Origin: Rhizobium leguminosarum bv. viciae USDA 2370 | GTDB lineage: Bacteria; Pseudomonadota; Alphaproteobacteria; Rhizobiales; Rhizobiaceae | Length of the DNA: 64,000 nt | Assembly (NCBI RefSeq): GCF_002008365.1 | Contig: NZ_MRDL01000015.1 | Span: forward strand, 124,001-188,000 | Reading direction: 5' to 3' | Shown here: positions 56,580 to 64,000 of the stretch, in pieces | Layout: each line of letters opens with the position of its first letter | Position numbering within the stretch: position 1 is the first letter of the stretch | Made by a program: the position numbers and the translations under genes | Notes under the pieces: model-generated | Databases searched by the model: none | Told to the model about the DNA's origin: nothing | Seen by the model: only the letters and a program-made list of their open reading frames with translations

Positions 56580-57065
56580 ATGTTCGAACGCTTTCAGGCA
56601 TTCTTCCAGAATCTCACCGCCGACCACCCGAAGAAAGGTTTTGCCCCTGATGATCCCCGCATCGCAGTGGCAGCGCTCTGCATGCAGGTCATGGAGGCCG
56701 ACGGTCAGATCAAAGCCAGCGAGAAGAAGCGGCTGCGCAAGCTCCTGAAGGAGCAGTATGCACTCGACGGCAAGCAGCTCGATGCTCTGATAGCCGCCGG
56801 CCTTGAGGCCGAAAGCTCCGCCGTCGACTATTATCGCTTCACCGCCGACCTGAAACGTCATCTCAATACCGAGCAACGCCTCGAGCTGATCGGCGTCCTC
56901 TGGGACATCGTCTATGCCGATGGCGAACGCAGCGAGATGGAAGACCATGTGATCTGGCGTATCGCCGATCTGCTCGGCGTCTCCTCGCGCGAGCGCATCC
57001 AGAAGCGGCAGGAGGCCGCCGCCAGGGTGACGGATGTCCAGGTTGCGCAAGATGATACCGACTGA
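56580..57065 (+). CDS. TerB-family protein
   Basis: A 161-residue helical protein with two TerB-like halves: RIAVAALCMQVMEADGQIKA, SEKKRLRKLLKEQY, then QRLELIGVLWDIVYADGERS and EMEDHVIWRIADLLG. The acidic ADG-x-x-x-x-E loops are the presumed metal-binding sites. TerB proteins are linked to tellurite resistance and stress, but most are uncharacterised. It follows hemY by 17 bases and slightly overlaps the possible start of the amidotransferase. Confidence 0.9.
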   Translation: MFERFQAFFQNLTADHPKKGFAPDDPRIAVAALCMQVMEADGQIKASEKKRLRKLLKEQYALDGKQLDALIAAGLEAESSAVDYYRFTADLKRHLNTEQRLELIGVLWDIVYADGERSEMEDHVIWRIADLLGVSSRERIQKRQEAAARVTDVQVAQDDTD

Positions 57066-57807
57066 GCAAAACCAGAACCGCGACGGGCGCCCGATCCTCA
57101 TCGTCCTGCATCAGGAGCGGTCGAGCCCCGGCCGTGTCGGCCAATTGCTCGTCGAAAAGGGCTACCGCCTCGATATCCGTCGCCCGGTTCTGGGCCAGCC
57201 GCTTCCGACAACACTGAAAGACCATGCCGGCGCCGTCGTCTTCGGCGGGCCGATGAGCGCCAATGATCCCGATGACTTCATCAAGAAGGAAATCGACTGG
57301 ATCGACGTTCCCCTGCGGGAAAAACGCCCCTACCTCGGTATCTGCCTCGGCGCGCAGATGCTGGTGCATCATCTCGGCGGCAAGGTGCAGTCGAATGCCG
57401 ACGGCTCGACCGAGATCGGCTGGTATCCGCTGCACCCGACCGAGAAGGGCCGCCTGCTGATGCACTGGCCGAGAATGGTCTATCATTTCCACCGCGAGGG
57501 CTTCGAGCTGCCGCGCGGCGCCGACCTGCTGGCCGAAGGCGATGCCTATCCGAACCAGGCCTTCCGCTACGACGGCAATGCCTGGGGCCTGCAGTTCCAC
57601 GCCGAACTGACCCGGGTGATGATGCATCGCTGGGTCGTGCATGGCGCCCATCGCTTCATCCTGCCGAATGCCCAGCAGGGCCGCGAACATCTCGAAGGCC
57701 GCATGCTGTTCGACGCGCCGCTGAAAGCCTGGTTGACCGAATTTCTCGACATCGTCTTCGAGGGAAAGACGGCGAAGGCGACGTCCTCTATCGCCATCCG
57801 CGCATAG
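57052..57807 (+). CDS. class I glutamine amidotransferase (GMP synthase-like)
   Basis: A protein of about 251 residues with the complete triad of class I amidotransferases: nucleophile Cys in YLGICLGAQMLVHHLGG and His-x-Glu in GLQFHAELT. The oxyanion region is VVFGGPMSAND. No synthetase domain is attached; such stand-alone proteins hydrolyse glutamine or glutamyl bonds. ATG 57052 overlaps terB slightly; ATG 57034 (after AGGG) is an alternative start six codons longer. Its stop lies in a hairpin shared with the opposing MFS gene. Confidence 0.88.
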   Translation: MIPTEQNQNRDGRPILIVLHQERSSPGRVGQLLVEKGYRLDIRRPVLGQPLPTTLKDHAGAVVFGGPMSANDPDDFIKKEIDWIDVPLREKRPYLGICLGAQMLVHHLGGKVQSNADGSTEIGWYPLHPTEKGRLLMHWPRMVYHFHREGFELPRGADLLAEGDAYPNQAFRYDGNAWGLQFHAELTRVMMHRWVVHGAHRFILPNAQQGREHLEGRMLFDAPLKAWLTEFLDIVFEGKTAKATSSIAIRA

Positions 57808-57822
57808 TCGATTCCGACTATG
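57803..57822. other. perfect palindrome holding the stop codons of two convergent genes
   Basis: CATAGTCG-ATTC-CGACTATG is an 8-bp stem with a 4-base loop. The TAG of the amidotransferase is at 57805-57807 and the TAG of the MFS gene is at 57818-57820 on the minus strand, placed symmetrically in the two arms. It could be a compact bidirectional transcription stop, though neither strand shows a T-run. Confidence 0.5.
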
Positions 57823-59053
57823 GAGTGGGCGCGTCCAGCGTATCGATCCTGCGCAGCTTGGGGAAACTCGAGGCCCAGATCGCCGCCACGACAAGCGTTC
57901 CGATCCCGCCGATGACGACCGCCGGCACCGCGCCGAAGATCGCCGCCATCGTGCCCGCCCTGAATTCCCCGAGCTCGTTCGAAGCGCCGACGAAAACCAT
58001 GTTGACCGCATTGACGCGGCCGCGCAGCTGATCCGGCGTCCAGAGCGCAATCAGGCTCTCGCGGACATAGACCGACACCATGTCGGCCGCCCCCATCAGC
58101 GCCAGCGCCGCGATCGAGACTTCGGTGTTGGTCGAGACGCCGAAGATGATCGTTCCGACGCCGAACAGGGCGACGCCGATGAACATGTAGATGCCGGCGC
58201 GATGTTTGAGCGGATAGGCGGCAAGCAATACCGCCATGACGATGGCGCCAAGGCCGGGTGCGGCGCGCAGCAGTCCGAGGCCCCACGGCCCGAGAGTGAG
58301 GATATCGCGTGCAAAAATTGGCATCAGTGCCGTCGCGCCGCCGAGCAGCACAGCGAAGAGATCGAGCGAGATCGCGCCGAGCACCACCTTTTCGGCGCGG
58401 ATGAAACTGAAGCCACCAAGGATCATCGCCCAGCTCTTGGTCTCGCCGGTCGTCTTCTGCACCGGTTTCGGGATCATGTAGAGAAGGGCGGCGCCAAGCA
58501 CGGAAAAGATCACCGCCACCGTATAGGCGGTCGTTGCGCTGACGCCGTAGAGCAGACCGCCGAGCACTGGGCCGGTGATTGCCGCGAGCTGCCAGGACGA
58601 CGAATTCCAGGCGATGGCATTGGAGAGCGCCTCCTCCGGCACGAGATTGGGTGCCAGCGACTGCACGGCCGGGGACATGAAGGCACGTTCGATGCCGAAG
58701 ATCAAAAGCACCGCGAAAACAGGCAAGGGCGTGAATGTCCCCATGACAGTCATAACCAGCAGCGCCAGCGTGCAGAGCGCGCTCACCAACGAGCAGAGTG
58801 CGGCAATCGCCCGGCGATTGTACCGGTCGGCCACCGAACCGGTGACGAGGATGAGCAGCAGCGACGGCAGGAACTGCACGAGACCGATCAAGCCGAGATA
58901 GATCGCGCTGCCCGTCTGATCGTACATCTGCCAGCCGACGGCGACGCTGACGATCTGCTGCGAGAAGGAAAGCAGGAAGCGCGCGAAGAAGAACCGCGTG
59001 TAGGACGAATGCCGGAACGCGGCAAAACGGTCTCCGGTGGGCGAAAACGACAT
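57818..59053 (-). CDS. MFS exporter (EntS/Bcr-like)
   Basis: A 411-residue major-facilitator protein with about 12 membrane segments. Motif A-like GSVADRYNRRAIAALCS follows helix 2. The phrase SFSQQIVSVAVGWQMYDQTG and the half-repeat layout match the enterobactin-exporter/MFS_3 group. ATG 59053 (MSFSPTGDRFAAF) follows AGGA at good spacing; an upstream TTG at 59092 is less likely. Substrate unknown. Confidence 0.9.
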   Translation of the reverse strand: MSFSPTGDRFAAFRHSSYTRFFFARFLLSFSQQIVSVAVGWQMYDQTGSAIYLGLIGLVQFLPSLLLILVTGSVADRYNRRAIAALCSLVSALCTLALLVMTVMGTFTPLPVFAVLLIFGIERAFMSPAVQSLAPNLVPEEALSNAIAWNSSSWQLAAITGPVLGGLLYGVSATTAYTVAVIFSVLGAALLYMIPKPVQKTTGETKSWAMILGGFSFIRAEKVVLGAISLDLFAVLLGGATALMPIFARDILTLGPWGLGLLRAAPGLGAIVMAVLLAAYPLKHRAGIYMFIGVALFGVGTIIFGVSTNTEVSIAALALMGAADMVSVYVRESLIALWTPDQLRGRVNAVNMVFVGASNELGEFRAGTMAAIFGAVPAVVIGGIGTLVVAAIWASSFPKLRRIDTLDAPTP

Positions 59054-59192
59054 GGAGGTTTTCCGAGGAGACGGGCGCCGGAATAGCGGCAAAGCCGCCC
59101 GTTAAACATGATTCACCGTGCGTTTCCACACGGCACTTGCTCGTTTAGTCGCCAATGTCTACATGTCTGTCAACAACGAATTGGAGACGATG

Positions 59193-59483
59193 ATGTTTGC
59201 GCTGTTTCAAACCATTGATTTGGCTTTGAATATTTACACCTGGATCCTGATTGCCAGTGCCATTTTTTCCTGGCTCTATGCCTTCAATGTTATCAATTCC
59301 AGCAATCAGTTCGTCAATTCGGTCGGCACATTCCTCTATAATGTCACCGAACCGGTGCTGAAGCCGATCCGCCGCCTGCTGCCGAACCTTGGCGGCATCG
59401 ACATTTCGCCGATCATCCTGCTGCTGATCATCTTCTTCCTGCGCACCTTGCTTTGGACCACGCTGTACCCGCTGGTCGCTTGA
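59193..59483 (+). CDS. YggT-family membrane protein
   Basis: A 96-residue protein with two membrane segments ([18 protein letters not shown] and the C-terminal [18 protein letters not shown]) and the family loop [20 protein letters not shown]. YggT proteins are involved in osmotic or division-site membrane functions but are poorly defined. ATG 59193 is the second of two tandem ATGs behind TTGGAGACG. Its stop overlaps the next start (TTGA). Confidence 0.92.
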   Translation: MFALFQTIDLALNIYTWILIASAIFSWLYAFNVINSSNQFVNSVGTFLYNVTEPVLKPIRRLLPNLGGIDISPIILLLIIFFLRTLLWTTLYPLVA

Positions 59484-59791
59484 GCCGTCCCTGGAGCCTT
59501 TTCGATGACCATCTGCGCCTCGCCGTCCGGCTGACGCCGAATGGCGGGCGGGACGCGATCGATGGCATCGAGGCCGACGGCGAGGGTGAAGCGTTCCTGA
59601 AGGCACGCGTCACTGCCGTGCCCGAGAAAGGCAAGGCCAACAAGGCACTCATCCTTTTGATCGCAAAATCCCTGCGCATTCCCAAATCCAGCGTCAGCCT
59701 CGTCTCGGGTGAGACCGCGCGCAAAAAAATCCTCCGGATCGACGGCGATCCGGAGGATTTGGTAAAAAAGCTCGAGACAGTTTTAGGCTGA
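59480..59791 (+). CDS. DUF167 (YggU-like) protein
   Basis: A 103-residue protein of the DUF167/YggU family: [40 protein letters not shown] and [23 protein letters not shown] at 59480 overlapping the YggT stop gives translational coupling and family length. Its C-terminal codons (59727-59760) double as the stem of a terminator for the opposing ppa gene. Confidence 0.9.
   Translation: MSRPWSLFDDHLRLAVRLTPNGGRDAIDGIEADGEGEAFLKARVTAVPEKGKANKALILLIAKSLRIPKSSVSLVSGETARKKILRIDGDPEDLVKKLETVLG
59723..59760 (-). terminator. intrinsic terminator of ppa, embedded in the DUF167 coding sequence
   Basis: AAATCCTCCGGATC (59727-59740) and GATCCGGAGGATTT (59747-59760) form a perfect 14-bp stem with a 6-base loop. 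On the minus strand it is followed by seven T residues (A residues at 59723-59729). It lies 36 bases past the ppa stop. The element is thus strong for ppa but must also encode [11 protein letters not shown] in DUF167. Confidence 0.8.
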
Positions 59792-59795
59792 GCGA

Positions 59796-60329
59796 TCAGC
59801 CTTTCTTCTTGGCGCGCTCGACGGCTTCGAGGATGAGTTCGCCGGCTTCCTTGGAGTCGCCCCAGCCGAAGATCTTCACCCACTTGCCAGGTTCCAGATC
59901 CTTGTAGTGCTCAAAGAAGTGCTCGATCTGCTTCAGCGTGATCTCGGGAAGATCGGTATAGTCCTTCACCTTTTCATAGCGCAGCGTCAGCTTCGGCGAC
60001 GGCACGGCGATGATCTTCTCGTCCTTGCCGGAATTGTCTTCCATCTTCAGGACGCCGATCGGGCGCACGTTGATGACGCAGCCGGGAACCAGCGGGCGGG
60101 TGCTGGCGATCAGTACGTCGATCGGGTCGCCGTCTTCCGACAGCGTGTGCGGCACGAAACCATAATTGCCCGGATAGGTCATCGGCGTATAGAGGAAACG
60201 ATCGACCACCAGTGTGCCGGCTTCCTTGTCCATCTCATACTTGATGGGATGGCCGCCGACCGGAACCTCGACGATAACGTTGACGTCCTCAGGTGGATTG
60301 TTACCGATTGAAATGGCGTCGATGCGCAT
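59796..60329 (-). CDS. ppa: inorganic pyrophosphatase (family I)
   Basis: A 177-residue cytoplasmic enzyme that hydrolyses pyrophosphate. The family-I signature is [10 protein letters not shown] near residue 63, and other metal- and phosphate-binding residues are in [15 protein letters not shown] and [19 protein letters not shown] 60329 follows GGGAG at 6 bases; the frame is open a further 22 codons without support. Convergent with DUF167, with only 4 bases between the stops. Confidence 0.96.
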   Translation of the reverse strand: MRIDAISIGNNPPEDVNVIVEVPVGGHPIKYEMDKEAGTLVVDRFLYTPMTYPGNYGFVPHTLSEDGDPIDVLIASTRPLVPGCVINVRPIGVLKMEDNSGKDEKIIAVPSPKLTLRYEKVKDYTDLPEITLKQIEHFFEHYKDLEPGKWVKIFGWGDSKEAGELILEAVERAKKKG

Positions 60330-60554
60330 AAGAAACTCCCGCGAGGTTGAATTTGCTGGCAGCCAGATAATCAGTTTCATGTGGCAACGCAACATCGCAC
60401 AGCGTCAATGCTTAACTGCACCGGCGCCCATTCACATCAAAAGTTTCTAATAGGAGATAGTCGTACGCCGACTCCAGCGCCGCGCGCCTTTTCAGACGCG
60501 CAAAGGACGCTACAGCATTTGAAGTGCTGCCTAATATGGGAATGACGCCGCCAC

Positions 60555-61061
60555 TCAGCTCCAGATGAAGCCGATCTTCTTCAACTGCCTGTGGTCGAAA
60601 CTTTCCATGCCTTCGCAGAAATCGACGCCGCCATGATTGCGGTAGAAGTCGCTGGCGTTCTCGTTTTCCTCGAGGCACCAGACAACCAGCCCGTTGCAGC
60701 CGAGCGACTTCAAGAGCCGGCGCGCCTCGCCGAACAGCATCCTCCCGAGGCCGATGCCCTGATACTCAGGCCGAAGATAAAGCTCGTAAATCTCGCCTTC
60801 CTGCGGCAGAGCGCGGGCGCGGTTGAGGCCGAGCGTCGCGTAGCCGGCGACCGTCCCGGCAACATCGAGAACCAGCAGCGTTGCCGGGCCGCGCGTTGCC
60901 TTGCGCCACCAGCTTTCGCCGCGACGCTCGATCATCTGCGTCAGTGCGCGATGGGGAATGATGCCCGCATAGGTGTGTTGCCAGGCAAGCCTGTGTGTTT
61001 CCGATATGGCTCGGGCATCTTGCGGCTCGGCCCGCCGGACATCGATCGACAACGTCTTCAT
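60555..61061 (-). CDS. GNAT-family N-acetyltransferase
   Basis: A 168-residue acetyltransferase. Acetyl-CoA-binding motif A is YLRPEYQGIGLGRMLFGEA, followed by the motif B region NGLVVWCLEENENASDFYRNHG. The N-terminal part RRAEPQDARAISETHRLAW is family-like. ATG 61061 (MKTLSIDVRRAEP) is taken although its ribosome-binding site is weak. The substrate is unknown. It stands alone between ppa and typA. Confidence 0.88.
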   Translation of the reverse strand: MKTLSIDVRRAEPQDARAISETHRLAWQHTYAGIIPHRALTQMIERRGESWWRKATRGPATLLVLDVAGTVAGYATLGLNRARALPQEGEIYELYLRPEYQGIGLGRMLFGEARRLLKSLGCNGLVVWCLEENENASDFYRNHGGVDFCEGMESFDHRQLKKIGFIWS

Positions 61062-61207
61062 AACGTTTACTCTGGTCCCGCCGAGGGCAATTAACCATAT
61101 GCACAGAGGCATTGTGATCGATTGCCCACAGACTTGATATGTGGACGACGATCAAAAGTTAACGCTTTTTTAACGATTGTCACAAGATGGAATCGACGCG
61201 GCGCACA

Positions 61208-61239
61208 ATAAAAAACCCCGGCGTGAAGGCCGGGGTTTA
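61208..61239 (-). terminator. intrinsic terminator of typA
   Basis: On the minus strand AAACCCCGGC-CTTCAC-GCCGGGGTTT is followed by further T residues (A residues at 61209-61214 on the plus strand), 37 bases after the typA stop. A 10-bp GC-rich stem plus T-run is a textbook intrinsic terminator. Confidence 0.85.
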
Positions 61240-61275
61240 AAGGATTTCTGAAAGATTGCGACGCGCTTTAGGCTC

Positions 61276-63096
61276 TCAGAGAGCGGCCTTCGACTTTTCG
61301 AAACGCTTGCGATCGTTTGCGTCGAGATACATCTTGCGCAGACGAATATTCTTCGGTGTCACTTCCATCAGCTCGTCATCCTGGATCCAGGAGAGGGCGC
61401 GATCAAGCGTCATGCGGATCGGCGGCGTCAGCTTCACCGCTTCGTCCTTGCCGGCGGCGCGGATGTTGGTGAGCTGCTTGCCCTTCAGGACGTTGACTTC
61501 AAGGTCGTTGTCGCGCGAATGGATGCCGATGATCATGCCGGCATAGACCTTTTCGCCCGGCTCGATGATCATCGGGCCGCGATCTTCCAAGTTGAACATC
61601 GCATAGGCGACGGCTTCGCCGGGAGCGTTGGCGAGCAGCACGCCATTGACGCGACCACCGATCACACCCTTGTAGGGCTGGTAGTCGTGGAACAGGCGGT
61701 TCATGATCGCCGTGCCGCGCGTGTCCGTCAGCAGTTCCGACTGGTAGCCGATCAGGCCACGGGTCGGTGCGTAGAAACGCAGGCGGAGACGGTTGCCGCC
61801 CGACGGACGCAGCTCGACCATTTCGGCCTTGCGCTCGGACATCTTCTGCACGACCACACCGGAATGTTCTTCGTCGACGTCGATGACGACTTCCTCGACC
61901 GGCTCAAGAAGCTGGCCGCTTTCATCCTTGTGCATCACGACGCGCGGACGCGACACGGCAAGCTCGAAGCCTTCGCGACGCATGGTTTCGATCAGAACGG
62001 CGAGCTGAAGTTCGCCGCGGCCGGACACGTAGAACGAATCCTTGCCTTCGGCTTCTTCGATCTTCAGGGCGACGTTGCCTTCTGCTTCCTTGAAGAGACG
62101 GTCGCGGATGACGCGTGAGGTCACCTTGTCGCCTTCGGTGCCCGCCAGCGGGCTATCGTTGACGATGAAGGACATGGTGACGGTCGGCGGATCGATCGGC
62201 TGCGCCGGCAGCGGTGCGGTGATCGAAGGATCGCAGAAGGTATCGGCGACCGTGCCCTTGGAAAGGCCGGCGATCGCAATGATATCACCTTGATGCGCTT
62301 CTTCGATCGGCTGACGTTCGATGCCGCGGAAGGCGAGGATCTTGGAAATACGGCCGGTTTCGATCGTCTTGCCGTCAGCGTGGAGAACCTTCACTGCCTG
62401 GTTCGGCTTGATGGAACCGGAATTGATGCGGCCGGTGATGATGCGACCGAGGAAGGGGTTGGCTTCGAGAATCGTACCGATCATCGTGAACGGGCCTTCG
62501 TGGACGGTCGGCTCCGGAACATGCTTGAGCACCAGGTCGAGAAGCGGCGTAAGACCCTGATCCTTCGGACCTTCCGGATTGACGTTCATCCAGCCGTCGC
62601 GGCCCGAACCGTAGAGGATCGGGAAGTCGAGCTGCTCGTCGGTCGCGTCGAGGTTTGCAAAGAGGTCGAAGACTTCGTTGATGACTTCTTCGTGGCGGCC
62701 ATCCGGACGGTCGATCTTGTTGATCGCGACGATCGGGCGAAGGCCAACCTTCAGCGCCTTGCCGACCACGAACTTGGTCTGCGGCATCGGGCCCTCGGAC
62801 GCATCGACGAGAACGATCGCGCCATCCACCATCGAGAGAATGCGCTCGACTTCACCGCCGAAGTCAGCGTGGCCGGGGGTATCGACGATGTTGATGCGGA
62901 CACCCTTCCATTCCACCGAGGTCGCCTTGGCGAGAATGGTGATGCCGCGTTCTTTTTCGAGATCGTTCGAGTCCATCACGCGCTCAGCGACACGCTGATT
63001 TTCGCGGAACGAGCCGGACTGCTTGAGAAGCTCATCCACCAGGGTCGTTTTGCCATGGTCAACGTGCGCGATGATCGCGATATTGCGAAGTGCCAT
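61276..63096 (-). CDS. typA: translational GTPase TypA/BipA
   Basis: A 606-residue ribosome-associated GTPase of the EF-G family that aids 50S assembly and stress adaptation. G1 [16 protein letters not shown]2 region [12 protein letters not shown]3 [13 protein letters not shown], and G4 NKIDRPDGR are complete. The C-terminal TypA-specific part contains [20 protein letters not shown] 63096 ([15 protein letters not shown]) is the family start; the longer upstream frame is not used. Confidence 0.97.
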   Translation of the reverse strand: MALRNIAIIAHVDHGKTTLVDELLKQSGSFRENQRVAERVMDSNDLEKERGITILAKATSVEWKGVRINIVDTPGHADFGGEVERILSMVDGAIVLVDASEGPMPQTKFVVGKALKVGLRPIVAINKIDRPDGRHEEVINEVFDLFANLDATDEQLDFPILYGSGRDGWMNVNPEGPKDQGLTPLLDLVLKHVPEPTVHEGPFTMIGTILEANPFLGRIITGRINSGSIKPNQAVKVLHADGKTIETGRISKILAFRGIERQPIEEAHQGDIIAIAGLSKGTVADTFCDPSITAPLPAQPIDPPTVTMSFIVNDSPLAGTEGDKVTSRVIRDRLFKEAEGNVALKIEEAEGKDSFYVSGRGELQLAVLIETMRREGFELAVSRPRVVMHKDESGQLLEPVEEVVIDVDEEHSGVVVQKMSERKAEMVELRPSGGNRLRLRFYAPTRGLIGYQSELLTDTRGTAIMNRLFHDYQPYKGVIGGRVNGVLLANAPGEAVAYAMFNLEDRGPMIIEPGEKVYAGMIIGIHSRDNDLEVNVLKGKQLTNIRAAGKDEAVKLTPPIRMTLDRALSWIQDDELMEVTPKNIRLRKMYLDANDRKRFEKSKAAL

Positions 63097-63253
63097 ATGT
63101 GAAATCTCTGAAGCTGGGGCGCACGCTCTAGAGGGCGCGCCTATTAGTTTGGGGCGTCCATACAGTTTTTTTTGCGTTTGCGAAAGGGGGGAACGCGCAA
63201 AAGCTGCGGCAAGGCTGTCGCCCCGCCGCATCATCGCATGTCATCAAATTGTC

Positions 63254-64000
63254 TTAGGCGTCGCTGCCTGTCAATTCCTCGAAGGTCGAAAGTCCTTTTT
63301 TGACGAGCATCGCATCCGGGCTCGGCAGCTTGCCGCGGAAGGCCTTGTAGGCGTCCTCCGGATCGACCGAGCCGCCGACGGAATAGATGTTGTCCTTGAG
63401 CTTGCGCGCCATCTCGCCGTTGAAGGCGTCTCCCGTCTCCTCGAAGGCGGCGAAGGCGTCGGCGTCGAGCACCTCAGACCACATGTAGGAGTAATAACCG
63501 GCCGAATAACCGCCTGAAAAGATGTGCTGGAAGTGCGGCGTCGCATGGCGCATGACGATCGACTTCGGCATGCCGATCTCGGCCAGCACCTCACCCTGCA
63601 CCGCCATCGGGTCCTCGACGGTCGTTCTCGTGTGAAACGCCATGTCGACCAGCGCCGACGAGGTGAACTCGACCGTATTGAAGCCGGCATTGAAAGTGCG
63701 CGCTGCCAGCACCTTGTCGAGCAGAACCTGCGGCATCGGCTCGCCGGTTTCGACATGCACGGCATAGCGCTTCAGGATAGCGGGCACCGTCAGCCAGTGC
63801 TCGTAGAGCTGCGACGGCAACTCGACGAAATCGCGCGAAACGCCGGTGCCCGAAACCGAGGGATAGGTGACATTCGAAAGCATGCCGTGCAGCGCATGGC
63901 CGAATTCGTGAAACAGCGTGCGGGCATCATCGAGCGACAGCAGCGCCGGCTTGCCTTCCGCCGGCTTGGCGAAGTTGCAGACATTGTAGATGATCGGCAA
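63254..64000 (-). CDS. M3-family metallopeptidase (Dcp/oligopeptidase A-like), C-terminal part (runs off window)
   Basis: The 248 visible residues are the C-terminal end of a zinc peptidase; the gene begins beyond position 64000. The catalytic HExxH is in TLFHEFGHALHGMLSN near the left end of the fragment, and the downstream GGYSAGYYSYMWSEVLDADAFAAF contains the conserved Tyr-rich substrate region. The family cleaves oligopeptides in the cytoplasm or periplasm; signal information lies outside the window. It precedes typA by 157 bases on the same strand. Confidence 0.93.
   Translation of the reverse strand: MPIIYNVCNFAKPAEGKPALLSLDDARTLFHEFGHALHGMLSNVTYPSVSGTGVSRDFVELPSQLYEHWLTVPAILKRYAVHVETGEPMPQVLLDKVLAARTFNAGFNTVEFTSSALVDMAFHTRTTVEDPMAVQGEVLAEIGMPKSIVMRHATPHFQHIFSGGYSAGYYSYMWSEVLDADAFAAFEETGDAFNGEMARKLKDNIYSVGGSVDPEDAYKAFRGKLPSPDAMLVKKGLSTFEELTGSDA

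Noticed and set aside
57567..59129. Long minus-strand frame overlapping the MFS gene in another phase
   Set aside because: Arg/Gly-rich nonsense composition; the MFS frame has twelve membrane segments and a proper start.

Overview
The window looks like chromosome of a fast-growing Rhizobium-type alphaproteobacterium (R. leguminosarum/etli-like). The basis is high G+C, the linked sucA-sucD-sucC-mdh and sdhCDAB loci, an Omp19-type lipoprotein, an alphaproteobacterial Mic60 gene beside hemD/hemY, and copies of the short intergenic mosaic (RIME-like) repeats common in rhizobia. This assignment is inference from gene content; no database search was run.

Layout. (1) 1-9586, core energy metabolism, all on the minus strand: start of sucA, sucD, a small DUF1579-like gene, sucC, mdh, the ZapE/AFG1 ATPase, an Omp19/Inh-type lipoprotein, then sdhB, sdhA, sdhD and sdhC. 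(2) 9902-21025, accessory: a secreted hypothetical protein, RIME repeats, a RidA-like protein, a LysR regulator, a PotABCD-type ABC importer, a frameshifted agmatinase-family gene, a polar amino-acid ABC importer without an ATPase, and an ornithine-cyclodeaminase-family gene. The shared theme is cationic amine, guanidino or ornithine-like compounds. (3) 21265-35833, a 14.5 kb plus-strand catabolic cluster: a double-length tandem LysR protein, UbiD and UbiX homologues, a five-part peptide/nickel-family ABC importer, a PEP-mutase/isocitrate-lyase-family enzyme, a DUF2390 protein, an amidohydrolase stub, a histidine ammonia-lyase-family enzyme and an aromatic-type aminotransferase. (4) 36000-45877, an IS701-like transposase remnant, two divergent GntR regulators, and an operon with an amino-acid ABC importer, a DapA-family lyase, a 977-residue fused dehydrogenase (LhpF-LhpE-LhpB or HcnA-B-C order), a hydantoinase and a DUF3830 protein. 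(5) 46353-64000: a duplicated fragment of the ornithine-cyclodeaminase 3' end, a GH3 glycosidase, then core genes: methyltransferase, EVE, YCII, gpsA, tsaD | hemC, hemD, mic60, hemY, terB-like, glutamine amidotransferase; MFS; YggT, DUF167; ppa, GNAT, typA and the end of an M3 peptidase.

Regions 3 and 4 are bracketed by two directly repeated copies (20818-21025 and 46353-46561) of the 3' end of the ornithine-cyclodeaminase gene. The intervening 25 kb may therefore be one inserted or rearranged block. The items most worth follow-up are the tandem LysR fusion, the UbiD/UbiX plus ammonia-lyase cluster, the three-subunit dehydrogenase fusion and this repeat bracket. No tRNA, rRNA, CRISPR array or intact transposase/integrase gene was seen.
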